A stretch of DNA of 64,000 bases from Puccinellia tenuiflora (lineage: Eukaryota; Streptophyta; Magnoliopsida; Poales; Poaceae). The notes under the pieces are model-generated. The model did not search any database. It worked only from the letters and a program-made list of their open reading frames with translations, and was not told the DNA's origin. A program made the translations under genes and the position numbers. The stretch lies in NCBI GenBank assembly GCA_012064385.1, contig QRDG01001986.1, forward strand, positions 248,001-312,000. The letters are read 5' to 3'. Positions 10,726-22,700 of the stretch are shown piece by piece; the stretch's first letter is position 1; each line of letters opens with the position of its first letter.

Positions 10726-11984
10726 TGAACATACACCAACTCTTCAGACTTACCATATGTTAATTTTTCTATTAATAAATTACACAATGGAAAGCAATAT
10801 ATAACAACAAATAAATGAATTCGACAAAAACTAATCGACAATTATTCATGCATATTAATTTTTTAAATTGTTATTCGTGATCACTTACACAATAGAAAGC
10901 AATATTATAAGCGGAAGAGTGGTTGTTACCTAATTAGCATGTTGACATGTAGAACGGTTGTTCACCTAATTCATAGAAATACAGTAGGAATATTGAAATT
11001 AGCAAATGTTGTTTCAACAACAGGCTGCAATATAGCCTTCTATTTCAAATACACGAAATATAAATAAAATAATCCAAGGGTATATTTGACTTTTGAAACA
11101 CCATGAATTATTTGCTGACGACAATTACCTAAGTAAGAAGCCTGGCGGAGTTAGTCACTTTGCCTTATCTCCACGAAGATCCCATGCTAAATTCTCAACA
11201 TAACCTCAGCCCAGAAATCAACTCGGCGTGCGAGGCGGACCTTGAGCCTCGTGGCAAAGAAATACGAGCAAGTGCTACAGACTGTTACTCCGTAGTAGAC
11301 TTTAGCTTGATGGCATGAAGACTCGAGTCTGGACCATCACGTTACCGAAGTTCCGAAGAAAGCTACCATCGTCGTGTATGATGAAAACACGGTGGTATGG
11401 GCAGCATCCGGGCGCCGCAGGAGATACTCGCCCACGTCTCCAAGAAAAGCTTGTCGTTGTGCGCGTCCACGATCGACCTGGCCAAGCACGACGTCGCCAC
11501 ATAGGATCCGTGTGACCTCCAGAAAAAGCCGAGTACCTGTTATGGTCTTGTAAGACGATCCAGAGGAGTTGCGACGAACGATGGGCAGCAGCTTGATGTT
11601 GGAGCTGATGTCAGGAACAGACTACGGCGAGGCGGCGAAGAGCGATGCTCGGCAGGTTCGGCCATCCAGACTCGTGGTGGGGCTCCAACACGATGTTCAC
11701 GCAAACGTCCATTGGTAAGTTTGGTACGGAATTATAGACGCAACTTATAAAAATGAAAGGAAAATCGGTCGTACAACATAAGGACTTGGAATCGTATTGC
11801 ATCCACATCCACATACAAGAGTAGTACTCGGATGGAGTGATGCGTCCTGCCTGGTCCGGTCAAAACTAATACGGAGTATGTACGTACGCTTCAGATTTCT
11901 TTAGCGATGGCATCGCCACGTACGTATGAATATGAAACAAAAAAGCTCGGGATGCCAAAATAAATAGAAACGTTAATATTTTTT
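10726..11984. other. Intergenic sequence without a supported gene
   Basis: AT-rich to 11,140, then moderately GC-rich 11,160-11,700. Short open frames on both strands near 11,300-11,500 overlap one another and match no family I recognise. A decayed gene fragment on the minus strand is possible but unproven. Confidence 0.4.
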
Positions 11985-12088
11985 CTGACTTACGGGTGTT
12001 ATTGGTGGGTAATTATATACAACTTTAGAGGTAAGTGTAATGACGTACCAAACCAAACCGCGGAAGCTTTATTGCTTTTATTATTAGA
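11985..12088 (-). mobile_element. Helitron 5' end (fragment)
   Basis: Read on the minus strand this begins TCTAATAATAAAAGC and continues through a TGGTACGTCATTACAC-like segment to ACCTCTAAAGTTG and ATTACCCACCA. The same ordered motifs occur at three other places up to 15.36 kb. It abuts the CTAG of the next element at 12,089. Its own 3' end is not found upstream. Confidence 0.55.
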
Positions 12089-12282
12089 CTAGCACACTGC
12101 CCGTGCTTCGCTATGGAAACCACAATAATAAAACTGCAAAACTAATTTGACATATGAATTTTTGAAAATATACTTTTTCCACTTAACGGTGGTAAGGGTG
12201 CGTAATTTCTACAACTTCAGGGGTAATTTCAATGTTAGACGAATTTTTAGAAAAAACAACTCTTCCTTTATTATATTATATA
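12089..12282 (-). mobile_element. Mini-Helitron, about 195 bp
   Basis: On the minus strand the 3' end is GCGAAGCACGGGCAGTGTG followed by CTAG (12,089-12,092), preceded on the plus strand by A. A second set of 5'-type motifs (TTACGCACCC, CCTGAAGTTG) lies at 12,185-12,235. The 5' limit near 12,282 is approximate because the terminus is AT-rich and decayed. Confidence 0.45.
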
Positions 12283-13821
12283 TAGTAAATATGCTCATGC
12301 GTTGCACCAAAGAACATTATGTGTTACCTAACAAAACAATGTAAATGATAGTTTTAATCTGGAATACACTGGGGAAATATAAATTACAACTACAAAAGCC
12401 AAAAGTTTGCTTATGACAAAGTTGCACTCCTTGAGAAGCAGTGATGAAATAGTCCAGTATTTGTTTCGCAATATGAAGCTAATATCAATTCGCAAACATT
12501 GCACCTGTTCCCGATATTTTTTTAAAAAAATATTATAACATTTAGTTCCATGTGATTTAGAAATACTTATATTTTCTCGTATAATCTTGGGAATATAAGT
12601 GTGTGTGTGGCATGAGCAGATACTTATTAAGGTCTGGCTGCAACCAAATTGGGTTATAAATACATTAGTTCAAGCAGACTGACTTGAAACATCCTCCTAT
12701 AGCTCTAAACAGTTTTTCAATACAGTAAATATGTACAGTAGCTCTCTAAACATATGGATTAATTAATTAGTAGGTTGACATATTGTATAGAAGAAACAAG
12801 ACTCTGGATATATACATGAGAAGAAAGAAAAATTAGATCACACATGAAGCAGCGAAGGTAGACAACATATGTCACGCATTGAGCAAACACTTGATCTGAA
12901 TCTCACTGGCTTAGGAGTTGCCTGTAAGGATACCGAGTAATCACAAAAAAAAAATCAAGCAAGAGACTCCGGCGAGGCTGACGCTGTTAGATCGCTAACT
13001 AAATCTTCTCCTGACTCCGGCGAGGTGCTCCTGGAGTTAAACGAACCGTTTGGGGTCGGTGACGAACTGCAAGGGGGCGGCACATAGGATGCTCCTCGAG
13101 GTCGACGAACCGGTCGGGGAGGAGCACCGGCTTGACCAAGCCGGGGAAGTATAGGGATTCGTCGAGGTTCCGTGCGCAGTCGGGGAGGAACTGTGACCGG
13201 AGGGCTTGGGGAGGCTCGTAGGCAGAGGGAGCTCGTTGAGGCTGTACCGGCGCAGTCTCGCTACTGTACTCAGGTGAACAACGATGGGGATGGCTGAGAT
13301 CCTGGGAGGCGGCGCAGGTGCTGGGGAGGCGGGATTGGAGCAGAGCTCGGCACACACACAGGCTTCCTCCAGATTCCACGCCGGCCCTCCCCCTTGGCGG
13401 TGTAGATGGTGGTCCTTCCCCATCCGGCTATGCGCTGCATCCCCCATTGGCGGCCGCCATGCCGGACGAATCGGTGCCACTGGCGGGGGAGCAGCGTGCG
13501 CTCCGGCAGCGGGGGAGGAGTGGGCACAACGGCGACGCGGAAGGAGGGGATTGACTCGAATTGTTGGCCTCCTCCGACGGGAGTAGCGAGCGAGGGAGGA
13601 GAGCGATGCGAACCGTTTTTTTTACTTAGGAGTGGCATAGGTGGGTAATTGTTCTCAACTTTAGGGGTATTTTTAATGACGTACCATACCATCACCACCT
13701 ATTGCAATATTATAGTTTAGAGATTAGGAGTGGCATAGGTGGGTAATTGTTCTCAATTTTAGGATATTTTTAATGACATACCATACCATCACCACTTATT
13801 GCAATATTATAGTTTAGAGAT
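12283..13821 (-). mobile_element. Helitron carrying a captured GC-rich segment
   Basis: The 3' end is a decayed GGTGCAACGCATGAGCATAT motif at 12,283-12,310. The 5' end (TCTCTAAACTATAATATTGC on the minus strand) occurs twice in tandem, at 13,724 and 13,821. Between them, 12,955-13,610 is GC-rich with overlapping open frames on both strands and no recognised family, as expected for a gene piece picked up by a non-autonomous Helitron. No Rep/helicase coding sequence is present. Confidence 0.5.
13627..13821. repeat. Tandem duplication of the Helitron 5' end, 98-bp period
   Basis: Two copies (13,627-13,724 and 13,725-13,821) of a segment starting TAGGAGTGGCATAGGTGGG and ending ATTATAGTTTAGAGAT differ at only a handful of bases. 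Each ends in a complete Helitron 5' terminus. Confidence 0.85.
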
Positions 13822-13832
13822 ATAGATATATA

Positions 13833-15355
13833 CTAGCACAATACCCGTGCGTTGCAATGGTAAAACAGAAAATAACAATACAAATCGTTATGTGATATGC
13901 ACTTCCGGTTCAGCTTACATCTTTCGTTGCAAATTTTCCCGTACGTTGTGACGGGTGGTTGGTTGCGCGAGTTGACAAATTGATCACTGTGATGTCATGT
14001 CACTATAGGAGCATGCTTAAATATTGTGTATTGTCACTCTTTTTAGGAGCATGCTTAAATATTGGTCGCATGCCCCTGCATTGCAGTTTAGCCTTGTCCC
14101 CTTCTGAACAAGCCATACGACCATCAATTGTTGACGGTGCATGCTCGTTCTCCCCCTCTTGGATATTTAGAGAAAGTTGGATTCCCGGTCTAGGGTTTTC
14201 TCAATCTTTTATCTCTTATGGATAGTTTTGGGACTTGGACTTTTCTTTTCTAGGCCCGACACGGCAATCACTGATGGATAGTTTGCTTTATTTTAATCTT
14301 TATAATCATAGGATCATTTACTATTTTTAATTCAAAGAATATAAAGAAATGATGCACAACCCAGACACACATATTTAAATCCTCACGGACGCGAATTTAT
14401 GTTCTTGTTATTTAAAAATAAAAATCCCTATATGGGCTTCACCTACTGTATTCCTTTCAAAAAAAATCAAACTATATAAATCCAAAACTTTTGCACATGT
14501 ATCATTAGTATAACTTATACTTCGCATCATATAGTTCCCACTAAAAAACTTCAATACTAATAGAAGTAGTCAGCATGACTACACAAATTTTATTCCCATA
14601 TAGAAAAAAAATTAAATCGTAGAAGCCTAGTGGCTAGCATGACTACACTGCGTAGAATCAACCAGCCGATGACCAAGTCCCCTAGCTATACTAATACGTG
14701 CATACCATGTGATCATCCAAGGTCCTTTATATAGTTGATCGAAGCAGTTGCTGTCACCTGTCAGCATGGCTGTTGTTCCCGGCTGAAATTTTGCGTAACA
14801 CCGCCGAGCGCATCGAGGCCGGACTGCTTGCGGCTTGCATGCTTCATCTCGGCTATGCTCATAACGGACGCCCAGCCGCTGGCATGTCCGTCGTGCGGCT
14901 TTCTGTGTTGCCGCGAGCGTTGACTCGACTCTGATCGGCACACGGCCAGCGTGACGATGGACGGGAAACGGAGCAGCGCGTGGATAGCCTGGAGCGCTCG
15001 CGACGACAGCTTCCGGATGGCAGCGGCATGCTCGCGGATCTCCCTCGAAGATGCTCGGATTGTTATCACCGGCCGCACGTGCGGGGCGGTCAACGGTGGT
15101 GTCTCCCGCGTGAGAGCTTACATAGCTAGGATATGAAGATGCCCTGCATGGTGGACGGGGACGCCGCAGCTCCCAAATTTCGGCTGTGTAAATTTTATTA
15201 TTATTAGGTGTACATAATAGATAAACGAAGGGGTATCTAACTTACGGGTGGTAGTGGTGGGTAATTTTATTTAACTTTTGAGGTAATTTAGTCTTTTATG
15301 CATGACGTACCATCGGGAACCATCACGTCCGATCCCAATTTAATAGTAAAGAAGA
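13833..15355 (-). mobile_element. Non-autonomous Helitron, 1.5 kb, with captured fragment
   Basis: On the minus strand it begins TCTTCTTTACTATTAAATTG (5' TC at 15,355) and ends GCAACGCACGGGTATTGTG then CTAG (13,833). The flanks on the plus strand are A (13,832) and T (15,356), the A/T target typical of Helitrons, with no target duplication. 14,740-15,170 is GC-rich with a 110-codon minus-strand frame of unknown origin, probably a captured gene piece. No transposase is encoded. Confidence 0.6.
14007..14063. repeat. 19-bp direct repeat, 38 bp apart
   Basis: AGGAGCATGCTTAAATATT occurs at 14,007-14,025 and 14,045-14,063, each preceded by a GTCACT motif. It is a local duplication inside the Helitron body. 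Confidence 0.8.
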
Positions 15356-15622
15356 TAATTAGGTACTATATAATATAGATATATACATCCGTCAGATGAA
15401 GCTATAAAGAGTCTTCACGATTCATCCCACGTGCACGTATCCTTAATGATCTTTTCCATTGGGCTTTGGAAAAAACTTGCACGGGATGTCAAAAAGGAAA
15501 AACGTATCCCTTGGAAACTCCTCCACCAATCATACCACATCGAGTAAGAAATGCGTCGTCAAGAAGGGCACCCCGACTGTCCGACTCCCGCCCGCCGCAT
15601 CTAAAGCTTTAGGATCTCTTTA

Positions 15623-15765
15623 GATGGTGTTTGGTTAGGCTTTTTTACTTGGCTTTTAGCTTTGGCTTATAAGCCCAAAAAACGTCTAAATAGGTGCTTT
15701 TAGCTTTTGACTCTTGGCTTATGTTATTATGATATAAGCCAAAAGTCAAAAGCAAAAAACAACTA
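15623..15765. mobile_element. MITE-like inverted repeat (partial)
   Basis: Begins GGTGTTTGGTTAGGC and contains GGCTTTTAGCTTTGGCTTAT with an inverted partner around AAGCCAAAAGTCAAAAGC (15,737-15,754). The right terminus is missing because the next similar element starts at 15,766. Confidence 0.5.
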
Positions 15766-15986
15766 GGGCCCTGTTTGGTTAGGCTTATTTCTGGCTTTTA
15801 GACTTTTGGCTTATAAGCCACAAAAGCACCTAAATAGGTATTTTTTACTTTGGCTTTTGGCTTTTAACTGGACATTGTTATATGATGATATAAACCAAAA
15901 GCCAAAATCAAAAGCACCTAATTAGGTGATTTTATGGCTTATAAGCCAAAGCCAAAACTAAGGAAAAAGATTAACCAAACACCCTC
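15766..15986. mobile_element. MITE with GGGCCCTGTTTGGTT terminus
   Basis: The left end GGGCCCTGTTTGGTTAGGC is mirrored by TTAACCAAACACCCTC at the right end, and the interior is a near-perfect hairpin of GGCTTTTGGCTTATAAGCC motifs. The length (about 220 bp) and stem suit a non-autonomous DNA element. Superfamily not assigned. Confidence 0.65.
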
Positions 15987-16108
15987 TTATTAATCCGGCT
16001 GCCGACTTTGTCCTCGATCTGTTTCCTTTGCGTCAGCATGCGCAGGACTCCGATATCCATCATCAAATCTGCATGGACTCCAATCTGACATGTACATATG
16101 TCTGTACT

Positions 16109-16520
16109 NNNNNNNNNNNNNNNNNNNNNNNNNNNNNNNNNNNNNNNNNNNNNNNNNNNNNNNNNNNNNNNNNNNNNNNNNNNNNNNNNNNNNNNNNNNN
16201 NNNNNNNNNNNNNNNNNNNNNNNNNNNNNNNNNNNNNNNNNNNNNNNNNNNNNNNNNNNNNNNNNNNNNNNNNNNNNNNNNNNNNNNNNNNNNNNNNNNN
16301 NNNNNNNNNNNNNNNNNNNNNNNNNNNNNNNNNNNNNNNNNNNNNNNNNNNNNNNNNNNNNNNNNNNNNNNNNNNNNNNNNNNNNNNNNNNNNNNNNNNN
16401 NNNNNNNNNNNNNNNNNNNNNNNNNNNNNNNNNNNNNNNNNNNNNNNNNNNNNNNNNNNNNNNNNNNNNNNNNNNNNNNNNNNNNNNNNNNNNNNNNNNN
16501 NNNNNNNNNNNNNNNNNNNN
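16109..16520. other. Assembly gap (412 N)
   Basis: Unresolved bases. The real length may differ. The gap lies about 200 bp upstream of the NUP85 start codon and so hides part of its promoter. Confidence 1.
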
Positions 16521-16695
16521 AGAAATCTCTGCTGATCCAAACGGGCCTTTTTATGTGTTTGTCTTGAACATTTCCGGATCTATGTGTGTAACAGGCCGCG
16601 GGGAGCTGCTCGTTAGTTGTCACTTCGCTGATCCTTCTATTTCGAACTCCTAAACCTTTCCTCCCCCACACCGCCCCAAATCCTCCCCGCTTCCA

Positions 16696-16703
16696 AAACC
16701 CTA
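16696..16703 (+). promoter_or_regulatory. Telo-box (AAACCCTA) in the NUP85 leader
   Basis: AAACCCTA sits 18 bp before the NUP85 start codon in a CT-rich leader. Telo-boxes are common near transcription starts of plant housekeeping genes. It could also be a chance match. Confidence 0.4.
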
Positions 16704-16720
16704 GCTCCTCCCCGTCGAGG

Positions 16721-19700
16721 ATGCCGGGTATGCTGGCTGACAGCGGCGGCGCCATCGTCCCGTTCTCAGGGGAGCCAAACCATGCGGCCCCGGCACCACC
16801 CGTGCGGCCCATCCGCCACGGCGTGGCGCCGCCCATCTTCCGCGTCTTCGTCTCCTGGTCAAGCGGCAACCTCCTGCAGGTCGCCTGCCTCCGACCGCCG
16901 AGTCCCGAGGAAGGCGGTGGGCGCGGCGCGGAGGAGGTCGCCGGGAGCGTGGTGGAAGTGAACCTTGGCGTTGGCGTTGGCGTTGCCAGTGGCAGCGGGG
17001 AGGTCGAGGAGGAGATCGATGAGGCAGAGATGCGGCGGATAGAGTATGGTTCAGTACCGCCCTTTGCGCTGCTTCAGAGCAGGAAGAACGCCCTCGCAAA
17101 TACTGCTGCTATGCAGCACATGCACTCGGTCTCAGAGCACGCAGAATGGTGAGCCTTTTCTTTTTTATGCGTGCTCTGCTAGATGCAGTTTGGTTTAGAT
17201 TAGGGATTGATTTGACTACCAATTGTAGCAGTGAGCTCATTTCACTTTCCTCACGGTTTAGAGGTCTGAACTGCTTAGTTTATTTCACAAGTTATGCTTG
17301 AGAAACGTCTGTTACAATTTTAATGGTTTTGACAGTTATCCATTGTGTTACGAAGCTAATTTTGTGCTTCTCAGACATCCATTCTGATGCTGATATTCAT
17401 GCCTGCAAATAAAAAAAAGCATTGTTGTGCAAAGTCATATCACTGGAACATATTACTTGTTACTGTAAATATTCTATCCTTAGTATATTATGTTGGTTTT
17501 TAGATGAGCGTGTTTTTCATTTCATCTTGTTTCATTAGGTGGCAATATGTACTCCAATACAGCAAAACCATCGGTAATCTCCTGGGGAATCCAGATTCCG
17601 TTCTTGCTCCCATGATTGAAGATCCGAGGGCGATTCTTAAGGTGACCATCCCCATGTATTACATTATTTCTTGTTTATCTCTGGTGCTCAAGAATGCTTT
17701 CCAACCATTAAGGTTCTGTTATATTTTATTGTTTGGCAGTAAAGAGTAACTGCTATATTTCACTTACAGGTTAGAGAGAAGCCTACTAGTTTAAAGGCTG
17801 CCTGGGAATTGTTGGAGATATTCTATGTTGATTAAAGAGTTACACAGTTGGCTTCCTGAGCGGCTTGTTGATTGGTTAGCTGTAATGCTCCTTCTATTGA
17901 CAGTTTCCTTGTTCCACTTTGTAAGTACTATATTTATTGTTGGAACCCCTGAGCTTGTCCCTCCTATTCTTCCTCTTTTGGCTCTAGGATTACGACAGCC
18001 TCTTGACCAAGACGGATGGCACGGTGTATTGCAAGCTCAGCGATTTCCAGAAAAAGCTCATCAACCTGCAGGTTTGATGCTTCTATATGTTATAATAGGT
18101 TACACTTTTATTTTCCAATCATGTAAAGCTATTTCGCTATGCAAAATTTATTAACTGACTATCCTTTGGAGGTGATGCTCTGTTTTATTTTATCCCTTTA
18201 CTTCTGTTATTTTGTATTGCATTTCCATAATCCAACCCTTGTGCCTTAATGTTGGTCAGAGCAAATTGATAACAAGAGGTCATTTTATAGGTTGTTGAAA
18301 ATGATCCTGATTACTGGAACGGATTATCAGCAGCACTTTCAGTTGGATGGCTTCACGTTGTGGTACATCTATTTTCTTGCACATTTTATAGGTTTATACT
18401 CTCGTGGTAGTTTGCCATCTGAAGTTGTTTTCTTGCAGGTGAATATGCTACGTTTTCATGGATCATACCAATTGGATCAGATGGACAACCGTGAGGTACT
18501 TAGGTTGTTTCTTACTTTGAGGCCATTCTTTATTTGTTTGTCAGTGATGTTGATCTTGCAAATAAAATATAATCTGATTTTATTTAAGGGCCTAGATAAT
18601 TGATAATTTCCTCAAGTATTTTCCTTATTGTCCTCTTCTTTATCAAATTAGAATGTCAGACTACCCAAAATTTCAAATGCGGAATTATAACCACAAGTGC
18701 ATACTCAGTTTGCCCCTTCTGTTATTTTTGCTGTGAAGCCCATGTGGTTCAGCTATTGCAACAAATGCTGTTATGTTACATTGCTGGTTGTATCCATTTT
18801 ATTGATGGTTTTAAACGAATTCCTCTGATCTGTGTTTGGGATTGGACTTGTCTCCATATCTACCTTGAATACTTCCATTTCAGAAATAAGGTACTACAAA
18901 AAAGTACTCTGCTATATTGTAATTCTGATCGTTCATTGGTTCTAATAACATTTGTGCTAATTTACTTATGTAGTTACAACTCAAACAAAGTATTATGTTT
19001 GTAACTTTCCAAAATGTTTATATATGGGACCTATATTTTCTTGTAGCTTTGACCATATGGTATTATTTTGTATGCTGTCAGTATATTTGACGTACTACTA
19101 ATCCTTACATAAACGACTTCTTCCTTTGGTCCATCAGACAGAAAACGGGTTGGTTGAGGCTGTTGCAGTGCTAGTATCAACCATGCCGCGCCTTAGACCG
19201 GATTTGCCAACGGGTAAATTAGGCCAGTGCTGTAAAACAAGGCCTGATTTTATCAAGGTATGCTTTGTAAACTGTTGGTATCTTATCAGGCAAACGTTTC
19301 TTCTGTGCCTGTCTGAAATTTGGATAAATCTAAGCCATTAAAGAAAATATCATTTCTGCCTTATATTTGCAAAACCATGATAATGTTCAGTTGGCCTGTT
19401 TTCACCCTATTGCTGCTCTAGCCAACACTGCACAGTGCAAGCGATCCCTTGCATGAGTACCATAATGACCGAATACTACTGCTAATGGCATCGCCTTCGT
19501 ACCACAGTATTGTACTTCTGTCTTTTCATGCTTCATTTGCACATGATGTGTGCTGCTTGTACTGCTATGCAGCACCATCTCTATTTGCTATGCTGCTGAA
19601 CTAATTTTGCACTTTCTGATTCACTCTACTGTTTGAAAATGAGCACTGCTGCTTTTGGCTCTCTCTTTGCTGTTTGCTGCTGGATCCTTGGGCTCCAGCC

Positions 19701-22700
19701 TGCTTTCTGCCCACTGTAGAAGTACGTGGTGCATTGTGACCTTTCCTCTACGGCTAAATGCCTGCCAAACTGGTTTGTGCATGAAAATTTATGCCATTAG
19801 ATCCAAAACTAAAGTTCAAGACCTTGCGTACCGATTATAAAAATTCCAGCCCATTTGAGTCCATGTCATAGGTCTGAAGGAGCCTAGATGTGAGGGTGGA
19901 GTGTCAAAGTATCAAGTATAAGTGTATTTCTCACATTCCCTTTCCAGACTAAACTTTCCGGTGAACGGATTGCTGCTCGAGACTCAATATCAAGGAGAGT
20001 TTATTCGGACCAACTCTAATTGTTAGTCATTACATTTTCTGGTAGCCATGCTGATTGGTCAGGACACAGTTCTTAATGTGGCACTTATGGTGAATTTCAT
20101 GCCGGCTTTTGGTGCCCTGAGATGCAAATCTTGACCAAACTGAATTAGTGTATTTGTTTTATAACCCCTGTCCGTTCATGGTAAGATGGCAGTGGCGCAT
20201 GGGTTCAAAGCGAAATATGTAATTCTGTCTGCTAGTTTTAATCGAATGCATTGTTACTCATCCGTTAAACTGGGTAACATTCTGGTTGGGCTTGGTGAAA
20301 TTGTTATACCAATCTTCCATATCATTCTTTCCGCCTTTATAAAAGATGAAATCTATGTATTTAAATGTACCAACAAAGCTGTACCTGTTGAAGTTAGCGG
20401 AAAGATTTGCTGAGCTATTTGTACTTGCAGGCATGGGAAAAATGGCGAGGTCAAGTAAGTAAACTGGAGTGCAGTGCATTTTGGATTCAGTGTGGTCACC
20501 AAAAAACTCGTGATGGATTGAAGACTCTGCTTTCACATCATGATGGGGAACATAAAGGACCTCACTGCTGCTACTTCCCATTGGCTAGAGCTATTCGCTT
20601 CTCATTTTCTTATATAGGCCATTTACGGTGGTTAGTCTCATATCCATGCGCTCTCTTGCATTGTTAGTCATAATGTTGTGTGGTTCGTTTGCTCGACTAA
20701 GTTTTCGTTGTGAATTTTCTAAATACTCTGTGGCATTACTTGATGCCCAATGCTTGTGCAAGGATGTGGCAAATGCTGTTTTCCTTAGTACTAAAGGTTT
20801 CATGTGCTCTTTGCTCTATGGATTTACATTCACAGTTGTTATCAACGCAGTCCCTTGCCCACAAGATTATTTATAATAGGATGTGTGCTCTGATATGTTA
20901 CATGACCTAAGGATCCATTGTATTAGTGCAAGCATCTCTCTAAACAATGGTAAGCTAATGGTTATTAAGAGCTCTCACGGTCACCGGCTAGGGTACCAAC
21001 AGTTGCGCCTAGACAACTGTGCTTGACTCCTCATCTTCTTTGTATGAAAAGCTGCGGGATGGCGTCACACCCCTAGTCTCATTCTTTGGTATGGCTAATT
21101 CATTTTTGAATTGCCTTGTGCAGTAATTTGTGCTTTTAAGATGGCGAAATATTTACCCCAACTGAATTTCCTGAAACCTCTTATCTCTTGTATGACGCAG
21201 CAGTTATCTTTAATATATGCATGCGGACAATCTTATCAAATGTATTTAACAATCGAAACATCACGTTATTATCTTCTAAAATCTGCATTGTTTCAGGGTT
21301 TTGAAGGGATGCATCACTTGGCACAGAAATGCATACAGCTTAAGCCATCTTTCGACAATAGTGGACTAACAGGTCTCCTTAACGGCATCCTTTCAGAAAA
21401 TCCAGAGGTTAGCATGCAACGTTATCCTTGCAGACTCCGCATGACCATTGACATCCCTTTATTGGCGTATGTAACATTTTTTTTTCATGGTTAGGTAGTC
21501 CTGGCAGAATGCACACGGAAATTCGGTCCATGGTAAATGACAATTTTTTATTTTATTTTCTACCTACCATCAACTTTGGAACGCTGTGAACTAATATATT
21601 TTGCCATCTGTAACACCAGGATGGTAGCGCACTCCATGGAGCTGTTGGCAGCTGATAATGAATATGCAGATATTATGTTGCATGAAGAGCGACCTAACTT
21701 TGGTGGCATAAGCATAGAGGAACTGCACCGGCTAGTCTACGCTCAAGTTTTGAGTTCTCATTCTCTAACTTGGCAGGTAAGTTTTGTGAAACTCCATGCA
21801 CGACTAAATAACTAGACCAGGTTATGTTTTGTTATATAGTTTGGTTCATGTTTGAATATTGAGAAGAGTCTATTTTGAACCCTGAAATGTTGCGGTTGGT
21901 GAGACTTGAACCCTAAATTGTGAAACTGTCTATGAACCCTGAACTTTCAAAATCCGTTGGAAATGAGCCCTAGTCTGGTTTTGAAAAGTGGCTGTGAAAT
22001 GCTATGAAATGTAACCTGCTAAAATTCATAAAAAATATGGCTACTTATGTCATGTGCAAGTGACATGAAAAATGTTTTTGTTATCGAACATAGATGATCA
22101 GGCCGATGATTTTTTCCTGATTCTTACTTTATAGCATTATCCATACCTGAGAATTGTTTTTGATATTTTGAAAACCATGGAATACGGAACCACCCTCCAA
22201 ACTAAACCTGCTGCTGGATAACCATTGTCCACATCCAAATCCATACCCACGTTGTTTTGGTAGGCTATTGGTTAATAAAAGTCACCCATTCTGTGTTGGG
22301 CATGGGGAGGGCATTTATCCAATTGCCCTCAACTTACCCATTCTGTTTTGGGCATGGGGAGGATTTCACCCTCAAGACGAAGAAACCATCCACCACCTCC
22401 TGCTTGTTTGCCCCTTCTCACGCCAAGCCTGGCATGAATCCCAAGGTTCAAAAAAGCGGTAAGCGCTAGCGAGCGGTGAGGGACCGATCAGAGGAATTCA
22501 AGCTTAAGCGAGCTTAAGTGTTGCTTAAGCGTTTGTACGGAACCGTACGGACAGAAAATTGGGAAGCAATTCTAGGCATATATAAGCCTAATAAGCATGT
22601 AATGCTATATTTCCAAATTGTCCAATTTGTTGATTAGGCAACATTCCCTAGCCCAGCCCAGCCCAGCCCATGTTTAGGCAACATTCCCTAGCCCAGCCCA

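Noticed and set aside
11302..11515. Overlapping 66-codon ORFs on both strands
   Set aside because: Short, mutually antisense and without recognised motifs.
16063..16869. ORFs spanning the N gap
   Set aside because: Most residues are unknown bases; the frames are artefacts of the gap.
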